NCBI RefSeq assembly: GCF_000719955.1
Contig: NZ_JOII01000004.1
Location: 1-64,000, forward strand
Length of the DNA: 64,000 nt
From: Streptomyces albidoflavus
Lineage (GTDB): Bacteria; Actinomycetota; Actinomycetes; Streptomycetales; Streptomycetaceae
Direction: 5' to 3'
The notes beneath the pieces were generated by a model, which had not been told where the DNA came from, did no database searches, and saw only the letters and a program-made list of their open reading frames with translations. Shown here in pieces: positions 17,405-26,393 of the stretch. The position numbers and the translations under genes were made by a program. How positions within the stretch are numbered: position 1 is the stretch's first letter; each line of letters opens with the position of its first letter.

Positions 17405-18664
17405 ATGGGTGCGCGTTCCGCTCTCCCCGACGGTGATGCGGCCCACTCGGGCCCTGCCGCCGCCGGGCAGCGGCGCCGTCAACTCCCAGCTTCCGTAATG
17501 CTCCTGTCCCTCCGGCAGGCGGACGCCGCAGGCCCGCCCCGGCTCCAGCGTGCCCAGCACCAGCGGCTTCGTCCCGGCCGGACCGTGCGCTTCCAGCCGA
17601 CCTGCGGTGTACGGCACGAAGACGCCCTCCGCCCCGTCACGGAGCAGCCCCGCCCAGTAGCCGGCCGGGGTCACCGCCCGGACCGGGCCTGCCGAGGGCC
17701 CGACGCCGAACTCCACTTCCAGCGCGGCAGACGCCCCCGGCGCCAGTGTCGTCAGCGGCCCCAGCGCCTCACATTCGACGACGTGGTCACGCGGCCGCAA
17801 CCCGCCCAGATGAGGCAGCCCCTCCGCCAGCGGGCACTCCATCCACACCTCGGCGCGCGACCCCTCGTCGGGATAGGAGCCCTCATGGACGGTGAAGCCC
17901 TGCGCCAGGGTGCGTTCCGGCCCGACGTGCGCCAGCCATCCCGCGGAGTCGGGGAAACCCACCTTCCCGACGACGTCCTGGTGCGGTACGTGCAGCACGT
18001 CGGCAGCGGCCTCCCGCACCTGCGGCCGACCGGTTCCGGCGACCAGCGGTACGGTGGACGGCCGCCCGGACCGGGCGCGGCCGAGGTAGACGCCTTCGGC
18101 ACCCGCCGGGCTCCCCGGCGGCGCCCCGGCGATCTGGGTGACGTTCCACAGCGCCCAGCGGCGTTCCACGGCCGACGTGTTGGTCATCGTCAGGTGCAGG
18201 CCGAAGGCCGTGCTGCGAGGACGGAGTACGATCCGGCGCGTCAGCCGCAGGCCGGTGCGGGGATCGTCACCACTGGTCAGCACGAGCGCCGCTGTGCCGT
18301 CCCGCTGTTCGACCCGTGCGGTGTACGGGCCCGAGTCCAGCACCGGGTCCGGGGGGCCCGCCCACTGGCCGGGGCCGTCCCAGCCCTGCGGTGCGGGCCA
18401 GGTCTTGTCGCCGCCCCAGTTGAGCCAGTCGGCCATCGGTCCGTCGTGCGGGCCGGCCCGCACGCCCGGCACCGGGGTGAGGTCGTCGTCCAGGAGGCGG
18501 GGGTTGCGGTACAGGAACTCCGAGCCACCGAGCGTCACCGAGAGCAGCCGGCCGCCCAGCCCGGGTGCGGCGGTCACCGTCAGGGCGCCGGCGTCCAGCG
18601 TGATCAACTCTCCGTACGCAGTCGGTGTGCGGCGTACCCGCACCGCGTCGTTCGCGGCGGTCAC
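17393..18664 (-). CDS. DUF4380-type galactose-mutarotase-like protein
   Basis: 423 residues. The N-terminal region has GLGGRLLSVTLGGSEFLYRN and the NWGGDKTWPAPQGW motif typical of DUF4380 proteins, which share the beta-sandwich of aldose 1-epimerases. Further carbohydrate-binding-fold elements follow (RIVLRPRSTAFGLHLTMTN). In this operon a mutarotase or lactone/sugar-anomer role is plausible, supplying the anomer used by the dehydrogenase; no enzyme activity is known to me for DUF4380. Its GTG overlaps the Zn-dehydrogenase stop as GTGA. The last codons run into the AT-rich motif that precedes the GntR gene. Confidence 0.72.
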   Translation of the reverse strand: MTAANDAVRVRRTPTAYGELITLDAGALTVTAAPGLGGRLLSVTLGGSEFLYRNPRLLDDDLTPVPGVRAGPHDGPMADWLNWGGDKTWPAPQGWDGPGQWAGPPDPVLDSGPYTARVEQRDGTAALVLTSGDDPRTGLRLTRRIVLRPRSTAFGLHLTMTNTSAVERRWALWNVTQIAGAPPGSPAGAEGVYLGRARSGRPSTVPLVAGTGRPQVREAAADVLHVPHQDVVGKVGFPDSAGWLAHVGPERTLAQGFTVHEGSYPDEGSRAEVWMECPLAEGLPHLGGLRPRDHVVECEALGPLTTLAPGASAALEVEFGVGPSAGPVRAVTPAGYWAGLLRDGAEGVFVPYTAGRLEAHGPAGTKPLVLGTLEPGRACGVRLPEGQEHYGSWELTAPLPGGGRARVGRITVGESGTRTHFNS

Positions 18665-19752
18665 CGCTCAGCATCCAGACCGGGTTCGAGCACGACCTTG
18701 CCCCGGGCAGCGCCCGCGGCGAGCCCGAACGCCTCGGCCGCCCCCGCGAGTCCGAAGCGGTCGCTGACGATGCGCTCCGGCCTGACGCCCCAGCGCACCA
18801 GGTTGCGTGCCAGCTCCGCCATGACCGGCACCGAAGTGACCCAGGAGGCGTAGAGCGTGACCTGCTTGTGCAGGAGGGCGTCGGAGACCTCGGTCTCCAG
18901 CGTCCCGCCCTCGCCGACCAGTGAGATCCGTCCCCATTCGGCGATGTGCCCGATGGCGGTGGACCTGCCGGGGCGGGTGCCCGAGCAGTCGATCGCGGTC
19001 GAGGCCCCCCGCCCTCCGGTGAGCGCCGCCACGGTGTCGGCCGCCTCCTCCGGGGCGACCGTCGCGTCGAAGACGTCCAGTCCGTCCGCCCAAGCGCGGC
19101 GCTCGGGCGAGACCTCCACCCCGATGACCCGCCGCGCGCCACGCCCCCGGCCGGTCATCGCCGCGGCCAGGCCCACCGGACCGAGGCCGACGACGAGCAG
19201 GTCGTCGTCGCCGTTCACGCCGATCCGCCGGATGCCCTCGTAGGCCGTGCCGAAGCCGCAGGCGATGAGTGCCCCGTCGACGTAGCTCAGCTCGTCGGGC
19301 AGCGGCACCAGGGTGTGCTCGTCGGCGAGCAGGAAGTCGGCCGCCCCGCCGTCTCGCTGCCAGCCGTAAGCCGCGCGGGAGGGGTCGGCGCAGCTGATCT
19401 GGTAGCCGCGTGCGCAGTTGTCGCAGAGTCCGCATCCGGCGATGTGGTAGACCACCACCCGGTCGCCCGTCCGGTACCGCCGCACGCCGGGGCCCGTCGA
19501 CACGACGGTGCCGCTGGGCTCGTGACCGGCGACGACGCCCCGGTAGGCGGGACCGTCCACCCCGCGGTGGCTCTTGTGCTCCCGGTAGATGTAGCCGATG
19601 TCGCTGCCGCAGATACCGGCCGCGCCCACCCGCAGCAGTACCTGTCCCGGGCCGGGCACGGGCACTGGCAGCTTCCGCACCTCGGCGGTGCTGTTGCCCG
19701 GCAGGTACACGCCGCGCATTGTGGCGGGCAGCGGGGCGGTGGTGTCGCTCAT
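18661..19752 (-). CDS. Zinc-dependent medium-chain alcohol/sugar dehydrogenase
   Basis: 363 residues. The catalytic Zn site is AAGICGSD with the GHEPSG His-Glu; the structural Zn cluster is CGLCDNCARGYQISC. The NAD-binding loop is VVGLGPVGLAAA with an acidic residue after strand 2 (GVEVSP). It belongs to the sorbitol/threonine/galactitol dehydrogenase branch. Possible roles are oxidation of galactose or galactitol, or of a related polyol, feeding the lactonase/dehydratase. ATG at 19752 has AAGGA upstream; 43 bases separate it from the permease. It provides a second candidate for the first oxidation step beside the SDR. Confidence 0.88.
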   Translation of the reverse strand: MSDTTAPLPATMRGVYLPGNSTAEVRKLPVPVPGPGQVLLRVGAAGICGSDIGYIYREHKSHRGVDGPAYRGVVAGHEPSGTVVSTGPGVRRYRTGDRVVVYHIAGCGLCDNCARGYQISCADPSRAAYGWQRDGGAADFLLADEHTLVPLPDELSYVDGALIACGFGTAYEGIRRIGVNGDDDLLVVGLGPVGLAAAMTGRGRGARRVIGVEVSPERRAWADGLDVFDATVAPEEAADTVAALTGGRGASTAIDCSGTRPGRSTAIGHIAEWGRISLVGEGGTLETEVSDALLHKQVTLYASWVTSVPVMAELARNLVRWGVRPERIVSDRFGLAGAAEAFGLAAGAARGKVVLEPGLDAER

Positions 19753-19795
19753 GGGGGTGTCCTTCGCGTGGGTCGAGCGGGTCATGGCTGACGGG

Positions 19796-20815
19796 TCACG
19801 TGGTGCGCGTCGTGAGGCTCTTGCGGGAGATGACGACGTTGATGAGTACGGCACCGACGATGATCAGGCCGCGCACGACGTCCTGGAGGAAGGAGTTGAC
19901 TCCCAGCAGGACCAGCCCGTTGGCGATCACCGAGATGAACACGACGCCCAGCATCGTCCCGACCAGGCTTCCCCGGCCTCCGGCGAGAGCGGTGCCGCCG
20001 ATGACGACGGCGGCGATCACGTCAAACTCCAGGCCCGCCGCCGCGCCGCCGTTGCCCGAGCCCAGCCGGGCCGCCATCAGGATGCCGGTGAGAGCGGCGA
20101 GCACTCCCGTCGTGGCGAAGAGCACCACGCGCACCCTGCTGATCCGGATGCCCGCCAGCTGTGCGGCGGCTGCGTTGCCGCCCACCGCGTAGACCGACCG
20201 CCCGTAGGCCGTCCGGCGGGCGACGTACCAGAAGACCAGAAACAGCAGCACCAGAACGACCGCCGGGGTCGGGACCCCCAGAATCTTGCCGCCGAGCGCC
20301 TCCATGAATCCGCCACCAGGGGTGGCGACGGGGAGCGCGTTGGTGGTGTAGAGGGCCAAGCCGCCCAGCGCGCTCCAGAGTCCGAGCGTCGCGATGAAGG
20401 ACGGCACGCCGAACCGGGCGCGCAGCCAGCCGGCCGCCGACCCCCAGAGCGCACCGGCGATCAGGGTGAGCAGCAGCGCGATCGGCAGCCCGAAGTCCCA
20501 TTCGGAGGCGGCCTTGGCGAAGAGCACCGAGGCGAAGGCCACGGCCGGGCCGATACTGATGTCGATCTCCCCGGCGATGATCACCAGAGTGACGCCGAGA
20601 GCGGGGATGCCGACGGTCGCGGCGTCCCGCAGGATGCCGAGCTGGTTGTCGGCGCTGAGGAATCCGCCTGCGACGACGCCGAGCACGATGTACAGCACCA
20701 CGACGGCGGCGAGCAGACCGAGTTCGTTGAGGTGGCGCAGCCTGCGGAAGCGGACAGCGCCTGCCGGTGATGACGGGGGGCCGGACGGCTTGTCGGCCAC
20801 GAGGGTCGAGGACAT
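19796..20815 (-). CDS. ABC sugar transporter permease, RbsC type
   Basis: 339 residues with about ten hydrophobic helices (LGLLAAVVVLYIVLGVVAGGF, GIPALGVTLVIIAGEIDISI, etc.). The GEIDISIGP motif and GGTALAGGRGSLVGTMLG block are hallmarks of ribose/galactoside-type (CUT2) permeases that form homodimers with a two-domain ATPase. ATG at 20815 is used; a GTG five codons upstream would overlap the ATPase stop as GTGA and is a good alternative. It acts in the membrane with the ATPase at 20827 and binding protein at 22443. Confidence 0.92.
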   Translation of the reverse strand: MSSTLVADKPSGPPSSPAGAVRFRRLRHLNELGLLAAVVVLYIVLGVVAGGFLSADNQLGILRDAATVGIPALGVTLVIIAGEIDISIGPAVAFASVLFAKAASEWDFGLPIALLLTLIAGALWGSAAGWLRARFGVPSFIATLGLWSALGGLALYTTNALPVATPGGGFMEALGGKILGVPTPAVVLVLLFLVFWYVARRTAYGRSVYAVGGNAAAAQLAGIRISRVRVVLFATTGVLAALTGILMAARLGSGNGGAAAGLEFDVIAAVVIGGTALAGGRGSLVGTMLGVVFISVIANGLVLLGVNSFLQDVVRGLIIVGAVLINVVISRKSLTTRTT

Positions 20816-20826
20816 GGTTGTCTGCC

Positions 20827-22362
20827 TCACACTTCCACGGCCATGGTGGCGGCCATGATGTCGTCGAGAGTGATGTCGGGTGCGAGGAACTCGCGGGTGA
20901 ACCGGCCGTTCTGCAGCGTCAGGACCCGGTCGCAGACGAGCGGCAGTTCCTCCAGCTCGCCTGAGACGAAGACCACGGCGGCGCCTTCGTCGGCAAGGGA
21001 CCGGATCAGCCGGTAGATCTGCTGCTTGGCCTCGACGTCCACGCCTCGGGTGGGTTCGTCCAGGAGCAGCACCCGGCTGCGGGCGTGCAGCCAGCGGCCG
21101 ATGACGGCCTTCTGCTGGTTGCCGCCGCTGAGGTTGACGATGGGGGTGTCCAGGCCCGGCGTCTTGACCGCGAGCCGGCGCGCCAGCTCGTCACCGGCCT
21201 CAGCGGCCCGGCGGGAGGAGAGGCCGGCCCGGCCGCTGATCCCGGCGAACCAGGCCATCGTCATGTTCTCGCCGACGCCCAGCAGCGGGACGATGCCCTC
21301 GCCCTTGCGGTCCTCGGGGGTCATGCCCACCCCGAGCCGCTTCATCTCCGCCGCGGAGGGACGCGCGACCGGCCGCCCCTCGAAGGCCACCGTGCGCTCG
21401 GCCTCGGGCTCGAACCCGGCGACCGAGCGCAGTAGTTCGCTGCGTCCGGAGCCCAGCAGGCCGCCGATGCCCAGCACTTCACCGGCGTACAGGTCGAAGC
21501 CGATGTCCTCCAGCTTCGGGGCCAGCGTCAGGCCCCGCACGGACAGCAGCGGGGCGCTGGAGCGGTCCACCGTGCGTGGCGCGAACGGTTCCTGCTCACG
21601 GGCGGCCTGGCCGAGCATGAGGGCGACGATCTGTGTGGTGGTCGCCTCCTGGACGTCCACAGTGTCCACTACGCTGCCGTCCCGGACGACGGTCACGCTC
21701 CGCGCCACCTGCCGGATCTCGTCCAGCCGGTGGCTGACGTAGATCACCGCGACACCGGATGCGGAGATACGGCCGACCGCCTCCAGGACGGTGCGCGCCT
21801 CACCGGCTGCCAGCGCGCTGGTCGGCTCGTCCAGGATCAGCAGCCGAGGCCGGCGGCGCACCGCGCGGGCGATCTCGACGAGCTGCTGCTCGGCCAGCGA
21901 AAGGGAGCCGACCGTGGCCTCGGGACTGACCCGTACGTCCAGTTCAGCCAGCACCTCGGCGGCCTCGCGGCGCATGCGGGGGAAGTCCACCCCGGACAGG
22001 CCGCTGCGGGGCCACTCGCCGAGGAACAGGTTCTCGGCGACCGTCATCTCCGGGACCAGGCTCAGTTCCTGGTGGACGGTGGCCGCACCCAGCTCGACCG
22101 CCCGGCGCACCCCACCGTGTCCCAGGGTCTCACCGCCGATGCGTACCTCACCGCTGTCGGGGACCTCGACACCCGACAGCATCCGGATGAGCGTGGACTT
22201 ACCCGCCCCGTTGCGTCCGAGGAGGGCGCGGACCTCACCGGGTTCGATCCGGAAGTCGACGTCGGACAGTGCGCGGACACCCGGGTACTGCTTGTTCAGG
22301 CCGCTCGCCTCGGCGGCCGGCACGGGGGCGGTCCGGTCGGGCGGCGGTGAGGGGATCGTCAT
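20827..22362 (-). CDS. ABC sugar transporter ATPase with two nucleotide-binding domains, RbsA/MglA type
   Basis: 511 residues, two fused ABC domains. Domain 1: Walker [12 protein letters not shown], signature [14 protein letters not shown], Walker [12 protein letters not shown]. Domain 2: degenerate Walker [12 protein letters not shown], signature [14 protein letters not shown], Walker [12 protein letters not shown]. Asymmetric Walker A motifs are normal for CUT2 transporters. ATG at 22362 sits behind GGAG. It energises import of the sugar recognised by the lipoprotein at 22443, predicted from the operon to be galactose, a galactoside or galactonate. Confidence 0.93.
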   Translation of the reverse strand: MTIPSPPPDRTAPVPAAEASGLNKQYPGVRALSDVDFRIEPGEVRALLGRNGAGKSTLIRMLSGVEVPDSGEVRIGGETLGHGGVRRAVELGAATVHQELSLVPEMTVAENLFLGEWPRSGLSGVDFPRMRREAAEVLAELDVRVSPEATVGSLSLAEQQLVEIARAVRRRPRLLILDEPTSALAAGEARTVLEAVGRISASGVAVIYVSHRLDEIRQVARSVTVVRDGSVVDTVDVQEATTTQIVALMLGQAAREQEPFAPRTVDRSSAPLLSVRGLTLAPKLEDIGFDLYAGEVLGIGGLLGSGRSELLRSVAGFEPEAERTVAFEGRPVARPSAAEMKRLGVGMTPEDRKGEGIVPLLGVGENMTMAWFAGISGRAGLSSRRAAEAGDELARRLAVKTPGLDTPIVNLSGGNQQKAVIGRWLHARSRVLLLDEPTRGVDVEAKQQIYRLIRSLADEGAAVVFVSGELEELPLVCDRVLTLQNGRFTREFLAPDITLDDIMAATMAVEV

Positions 22363-22442
22363 ACTCGCTCCAGGGGGACCGGAGGGACGGGAAAGGTGTT
22401 CGTCAGGGGTCCTGACGGCCTCGGCCGCGGACCCGGCGGCCG

Positions 22443-23441
22443 TCACGGCAGGCCGTCCGGGCGGGTGGTCAGCCACTCGCGGGCGTCCTCGGGGGTGGAG
22501 TAGAGCCTCACCGGGGCCGGCACGATGAGGTCGTCCAGCTCCTCCCCGTCGATGACCTGCGCGGTGGTGCGCGCTGCCAGCTCGCCGACCTCGATCCCGG
22601 AGATGTCCACATCGGCCTTGAGCACCCGGTGGTCGGCCAGCTCCCGGGCCAGGTCGGCCGTCATGTCGCTGCCGAAGACCACCGTCCGGCCGACGAAGCC
22701 GCGCTGATGCACGGCGCGCACAGCACCCATCGTGCTGCCGCCCGACTCTCCGTAGAAGGCGTCGACCCGAGGCTGCGCACTGAGGATGCGGTCGGCGACC
22801 TCGACGGCCTGGTCGATCGTGGTGCCCTGCTGGTTAGTGACGATCCGCGCTTCGGGCAGCTCGGCGAACAGCGCCTTCTCGAAGCCCAGCCGGCGCTGGA
22901 TGCACACCTCGACCGTCTCGCAGTTGAGTACGGCGATGTGGGGATCGTCGATGCCTTCGGACTTGAAGTACTTGGCGGCCTCCGCCCCGGCCAGTTCCCC
23001 GAACTTCAGGGGATCGCCCAGCACCCAGGCGCTCACGTACTTCTGTGTCGCCTCCTCGGTCAGGCAGCTGTTGTAGCAGACGACCTTGACGCCGCTCTCG
23101 TGCGCCAGGCGCACGGCGGGGATGGACGCCGTGGTGGAGACGGGCGAGAGCACCAGGGCCTTCACCCCCGCGGCGCTCACGGTGTCGACGAAGGTGCTCT
23201 CCCTGGAGGCGTCGCCCTGGGCGTTCAGCTCCAGCAGCTGCACCTCGTCCCCAAGGCTGCTGACCGACTCCTGCATGCCTTTGCGGACACCGGCGTAGAA
23301 GCCCTGTGCGTCCATGTAGACCAGCCCGACCCGGCCCCCGTCCCCGGCCCGCGGTATGCACCCGGTCAGCGCGACCATCGTCAGCGCAAGGCCGAGGCAC
23401 ACGACGACCGCGGTGCGACGCCGCTCCCTGCCGTTCCTCAT
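22443..23441 (-). CDS. Sugar ABC transporter substrate-binding lipoprotein (Peripla_BP_4)
   Basis: 332 residues. A lipoprotein signal ends with LTGC (Cys28). The mature part is a type I periplasmic-binding fold: [64 protein letters not shown] and [15 protein letters not shown]. An unusual feature is several Cys residues in the mature domain ([13 protein letters not shown]) that could form disulfides. ATG at 23441 has GGAG spaced eight bases. It is the first gene of the operon, about 105 bases from the perfect AT-rich palindrome. Confidence 0.92.
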   Translation of the reverse strand: MRNGRERRRTAVVVCLGLALTMVALTGCIPRAGDGGRVGLVYMDAQGFYAGVRKGMQESVSSLGDEVQLLELNAQGDASRESTFVDTVSAAGVKALVLSPVSTTASIPAVRLAHESGVKVVCYNSCLTEEATQKYVSAWVLGDPLKFGELAGAEAAKYFKSEGIDDPHIAVLNCETVEVCIQRRLGFEKALFAELPEARIVTNQQGTTIDQAVEVADRILSAQPRVDAFYGESGGSTMGAVRAVHQRGFVGRTVVFGSDMTADLARELADHRVLKADVDISGIEVGELAARTTAQVIDGEELDDLIVPAPVRLYSTPEDAREWLTTRPDGLP

Positions 23442-23546
23442 GACATCACTCCGAATCACGTGCAAAAGATACGTACGACCACATTCGGCGCGGATCGGCG
23501 CCGCGGCGTGCTCCGAGTATGTGAGAGACACCCGAGCAAGGTCAAG

Positions 23547-23563
23547 ATTAATTGCTAATTAAT
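23547..23563. promoter_or_regulatory. Perfect AT-rich palindrome upstream of the galactonate operon
   Basis: ATTAATT-GCT-AATTAAT: 7-base perfect arms around a 3-base spacer, in a GC-rich genome, about 105 bases before the first gene. It matches in layout the site at 17388. Probable operator of the operon's GntR regulator, and may overlap the promoter. Confidence 0.6.
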
Positions 23564-23774
23564 GAAATGATCGATGCGGGGTAACGAGAGCGCGCTGGAC
23601 CGCCGGGCGGTCGCCCGGTAGACCGACGCCCTCACCCGGGCTCGCCGCGGCCGGCCCGGCCTCTCAACCGCGGCAGTCCGCGGCCCACGCGCTCCTACTG
23701 CGGGTGCGGTAACGCCCCAACCGGACGTCTCGACGCAGAGGCGTCCGCGCGGTGAGGGCTGGTCTGCGGGGCGC

Positions 23775-24550
23775 ATGCTGCCCGGGCGGGCAAGCGCATC
23801 GAGCCGGTTGCTGCCCGAGCCGGGACCTGAGCAAATGGAGGGCAGGCCGCGGGTCCCGGACCGGCAGGCACTGTGCGGAATCCTGTTCGTGCCGCACACC
23901 GGCGTCCAGTGGGAGTACCTGCCCCAGGAGCTGGGCTTCGGCTCGGGGATGACGGGCTGGCGGCGCCTGGCCGCCTGGAACGAATCCGGAGTCTGGGGCG
24001 CACTGCACCCGGTGCTGCCGGACAAGCTGCGGGCCCCGAAGGAGCTCGACCGGTCCCGGGCGGTGACCGGCTCCTCCCACGTCCGGACCGCTCGGCGCGG
24101 CCCGGAAGCGGCCCCAGCCCGGTCGGCCGCGCACGCACCACGTCCTCACCGACGGCCAGGGCATCCCCCTCGCGGCGTCGCTGAACGGCGGAAACCCCAA
24201 CGGCATCACCCAGCTACTACCGCTGCTGGACAAGGGTACGGCCGTGGCGGGCACCGTCGGCCGGCCCAGACACCGGCCGGACGCACTCCTCGCCGACCGC
24301 CACGACGACCACGAGAAGTACCGCCGCCTGCTGCGGCGGCGCGAGATCCGAGCGGCCATCGCCGAACGAGGCGTCGAGCACGGCTCCGGCCTGGGCGTCT
24401 TCCGCTATCTGGTCGAGCGCACCATCGCCTGGCCGCACGGCTTCCGCCGACGGCGAATCCGCCGGGAACGACGCGACGACATCCACGAAACCTTCCTCGG
24501 ACTCGCCACCTGCCCCATCACCCACCGCCACGTCCAACGACTCGTCAGGA
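23775..24550 (+). pseudogene. IS5-family transposase, frameshifted relic
   Basis: Pieces of one transposase appear in successive frames: GRPRVPDRQALCGILFV, TGVQWEYLPQELGFGSGM and WRRLAAWNESGVW up to about 24095; then a shifted segment GSGPSPVGRARTT; then GITQLLPLLDKG, RPDALLADRHDDHEKYRRLL and a C-terminal VERTIAW, ERRDDIHETF, HRHVQRL to about 24545. At least one indel and an internal deletion near 24100-24150 separate the parts, and the expected stop after HRHVQRL is lost. Clearly dead; not autonomous. Confidence 0.8.
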
Positions 24551-24600
24551 CCTCTATGGGCCGCGCATCCGCCTCAGCCAGCGAGCAGCCGGGAACAGCC

Positions 24601-24637
24601 AGCGGGGCCGGGCAGGGCGATCCTGTCCGGCCCCGCT
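24601..24637. terminator. Strong GC hairpin
   Basis: AGCGGGGCCGG (24601-24611) pairs with CCGGCCCCGCT (24627-24637); the loop itself contains CAGG/CCTG that can extend the stem. Likely a terminator left at the end of the decayed IS or serving the NmrA gene from the other side. Confidence 0.6.
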
Positions 24638-24670
24638 GCTCGTTTCGTCAGCCAGCGACGGTGGCCAACG

Positions 24671-24691
24671 GCTGGTGGCTGGTGGCTGGTG
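24671..24691. repeat. Three tandem copies of GCTGGTG
   Basis: Three perfect 7-base units in a row, between the hairpin and the IS3 relic. No coding frame is evident; probably replication slippage. Confidence 0.6.
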
Positions 24692-24801
24692 GTCAATGCC
24701 TACGAGTCGTCCTCTTCGTCTTGCCTCAGGTGGTGCACAGCGAAGGGCACCTCCTCGGGATGAGCGGTTGTCCGGGGAAGCACCCAGACGGTGCGCAGAC
24801 C

Positions 24802-24843
24802 GACGATCTCAGCCTTGAACTCCGGCGTGAACGAACGGCGAGG
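24802..24843 (-). pseudogene. IS3-family OrfA N-terminal relic
   Basis: The minus strand reads PRRSFTPEFKAEIV, the conserved start of IS3-type OrfA helix-turn-helix proteins, then diverges at once. About 70-100 bases upstream of it lies the 30-base sequence at 24912-24941 that recurs at 34215 and may be the end of the same element. Confidence 0.55.
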
Positions 24844-24911
24844 GCAGCAAGGCTTCTCCTTCCCCACGCTCTCCCTGATGGACATCCTCCCGGTGCTGAA
24901 CCCCAGGTCTT

Positions 24912-24941
24912 GAATGTCCGTCAAAGCGGATCAAGCCCACT
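24912..24941. repeat. Dispersed repeat, copy 1 (possible IS3 end)
   Basis: About 30 bases starting GAATGTCCGTCAA recur with roughly 27 matches at 34215-34243. Its distance from the OrfA relic is right for a terminal inverted repeat of that element. Confidence 0.45.
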
Positions 24942-24981
24942 GACCAGCCCTCTTCACCCGCCAGCACAGGATGAAAGAGGT

Positions 24982-25824
24982 TCACTGCGTCCACTCGTAC
25001 ACGTGATCAGAGACGAATTCGGCAAAGGCCCGCGGCGGGCGGCCGGTCAGTTCGAGCACCGCAGTGCTGACCTGGCCTTCGCGTCCCTCCTTGATTCCGC
25101 GCTCGACGGCGGCAAGGGCGTCAGCGAACTCGGTCGGCATTCCGGAGGCACGGTAGGCAGCAGCCTGCTCCTTCTCCGTGATGCGCTCCACCCGAACCTG
25201 TCTTCCGGTCCGCGCGGTGATGATCTGCGCGGCTTGTGGATAGCTCATCCCATACGGTCCGGTGATCAGGTAGTCGCTTCGAGCGCCCATCTCCAGGTCA
25301 AGAAGAAGAGCGGCAGCGCTGGCCGCGATGTCCCGCGCATCGACCCACCCCAGTTCGCCGTCACCCGCTGCCGTACGGATCTCACCGAGCCGACGGATAC
25401 GCTCGGCCAGTGGGTGCGGGCTCAGGAAGTTCTGCATGAAACCGGACGCGCGGAGTACGACACCTCCGGGCTGAGCCTGGACCTGAGCGGCCATCTCCAC
25501 AGCGCTGGGCGCGTTCGGGAGTACGATCGCGGAGCCGAGCATCACGAGGCGCTGAACTCCGGCCAGCTGCGCTTGGCGCAGGAAGGGCTGGACCAGCGGC
25601 AGCGGGTCCACGCTCTCCACCGGCGGAAGCAGGAAGACCCGGTCTATCCCGTCGAGCGCAGGTCCGTATGTGGTCGGGTCATTCCAGTCGAAGCGGATCG
25701 CGTCTGGATCGGCTGCGGCAGGGTTCCGGCTGGCGACCCGAGCCTGCACGCCTGCGTTACGCAGCACCTGCACCAGCGTCCTGCCGGTCTTGCCGGTCCC
25801 TCCGGTCACGAGCACTCCGGACAT
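24982..25824 (-). CDS. NmrA/atypical-SDR NAD(P)-binding protein
   Basis: 280 residues. N-terminal GVLVTGGTGKTGRTL is the extended GxxGxxG dinucleotide loop of NmrA-like proteins; no Tyr-x3-Lys pair is present, so it may be a redox sensor or a reductase of the ergot-alkaloid AgnL/FgaFS type. LVMLGSAIVLPNAP, VVLRASGFMQNFLS and WVDARDIAASA are typical blocks. Its ATG shares one base with the stop of the upstream NTF2-like gene, so the two are coupled. The divergent XRE regulator probably controls both. Confidence 0.85.
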   Translation of the reverse strand: MSGVLVTGGTGKTGRTLVQVLRNAGVQARVASRNPAAADPDAIRFDWNDPTTYGPALDGIDRVFLLPPVESVDPLPLVQPFLRQAQLAGVQRLVMLGSAIVLPNAPSAVEMAAQVQAQPGGVVLRASGFMQNFLSPHPLAERIRRLGEIRTAAGDGELGWVDARDIAASAAALLLDLEMGARSDYLITGPYGMSYPQAAQIITARTGRQVRVERITEKEQAAAYRASGMPTEFADALAAVERGIKEGREGQVSTAVLELTGRPPRAFAEFVSDHVYEWTQ

Positions 25825-26264
25825 CAGGTGTTCTCCCTTTCAAGCGAGGCGATCAGTCCGGGGAGACTCCCGGCAGCAGCGGCCGCGGACAGCGGGCTCC
25901 AGTAATCCCGGAACCGAGCGATCAGTCCGTCGCGGACCGTGAGAACCACGATGTAATCCAGGCTGTAGGGCTGGGAATTGGCCACGGTGCTACCGGTGGC
26001 CGTCCACTCCACCACGACGGTGTCGGTTCGATCCGTGGGCCACACGGTGAGCGCAGCCATCTCCTTCATGTCCATCAGCTCCGGGTAGTGAGCCAGGTAG
26101 GCGCGTACCTCCTCACGTCCGCAGAGGACGCGGGGGGAGCTTCCGACTGCGAAAGGGAATTCCGCAGTTCCGTCATGCGCCCACAGATCTGCCACGGCAT
26201 TCATGTCTTTGGCCAGCATCAGGTCGATCATGCGGCGAAAAATACTCTCAGGCGTGCTGGACAA
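25824..26264 (-). CDS. NTF2-like / SnoaL-type protein, TTG start
   Basis: About 146 residues. IFRRMIDLMLAKDMNAVADLWAHDGTAEFPF is the typical first helix pair and strand of SnoaL-like polyketide cyclase/isomerase folds, with VRAYLAHYPEL, VVVEWTATGSTV and YIVVLTVRDGLIARFRDYW completing the cone. I placed the start at TTG 26264, which has AGGAGG at the ideal distance; the longer frame upstream overlaps the divergent gene and its dyad. It likely binds a small hydrophobic ligand; the enzymatic role is open. Coupled to the NmrA gene. Confidence 0.8.
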   Translation of the reverse strand: MSSTPESIFRRMIDLMLAKDMNAVADLWAHDGTAEFPFAVGSSPRVLCGREEVRAYLAHYPELMDMKEMAALTVWPTDRTDTVVVEWTATGSTVANSQPYSLDYIVVLTVRDGLIARFRDYWSPLSAAAAAGSLPGLIASLERENT

Positions 26265-26330
26265 GATTCCTCCTCGTAGCCAACAGATCCACCAGACCAC
26301 CGTGCACAGCAGAGGTGTGGGCGCGGAACG

Positions 26331-26371
26331 GACAGCCAAGCCCCGGACCAACAGTGCGAGGCTTGGCTGTC
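26331..26371. promoter_or_regulatory. 12-bp perfect inverted repeat between divergent genes
   Basis: GACAGCCAAGCC (26331-26342) and GGCTTGGCTGTC (26360-26371) are exact reverse complements, 17 bases apart, in the 129-base gap between the NTF2-like gene and the XRE regulator. Probable operator for autoregulation and control of the divergent pair; a hairpin in either leader is the alternative. Confidence 0.6.
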
Positions 26372-26393
26372 TCTCCTGTGACAGCATGGAAGA

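Noticed and set aside
24671..24691. Possible iteron or origin element
   Set aside because: Only three 7-bp units, no replication gene nearby, embedded in IS debris.
24244..25905. 553-residue plus-strand open frame
   Set aside because: Begins as the tail of the IS5 relic, then reads antisense through the NmrA gene.
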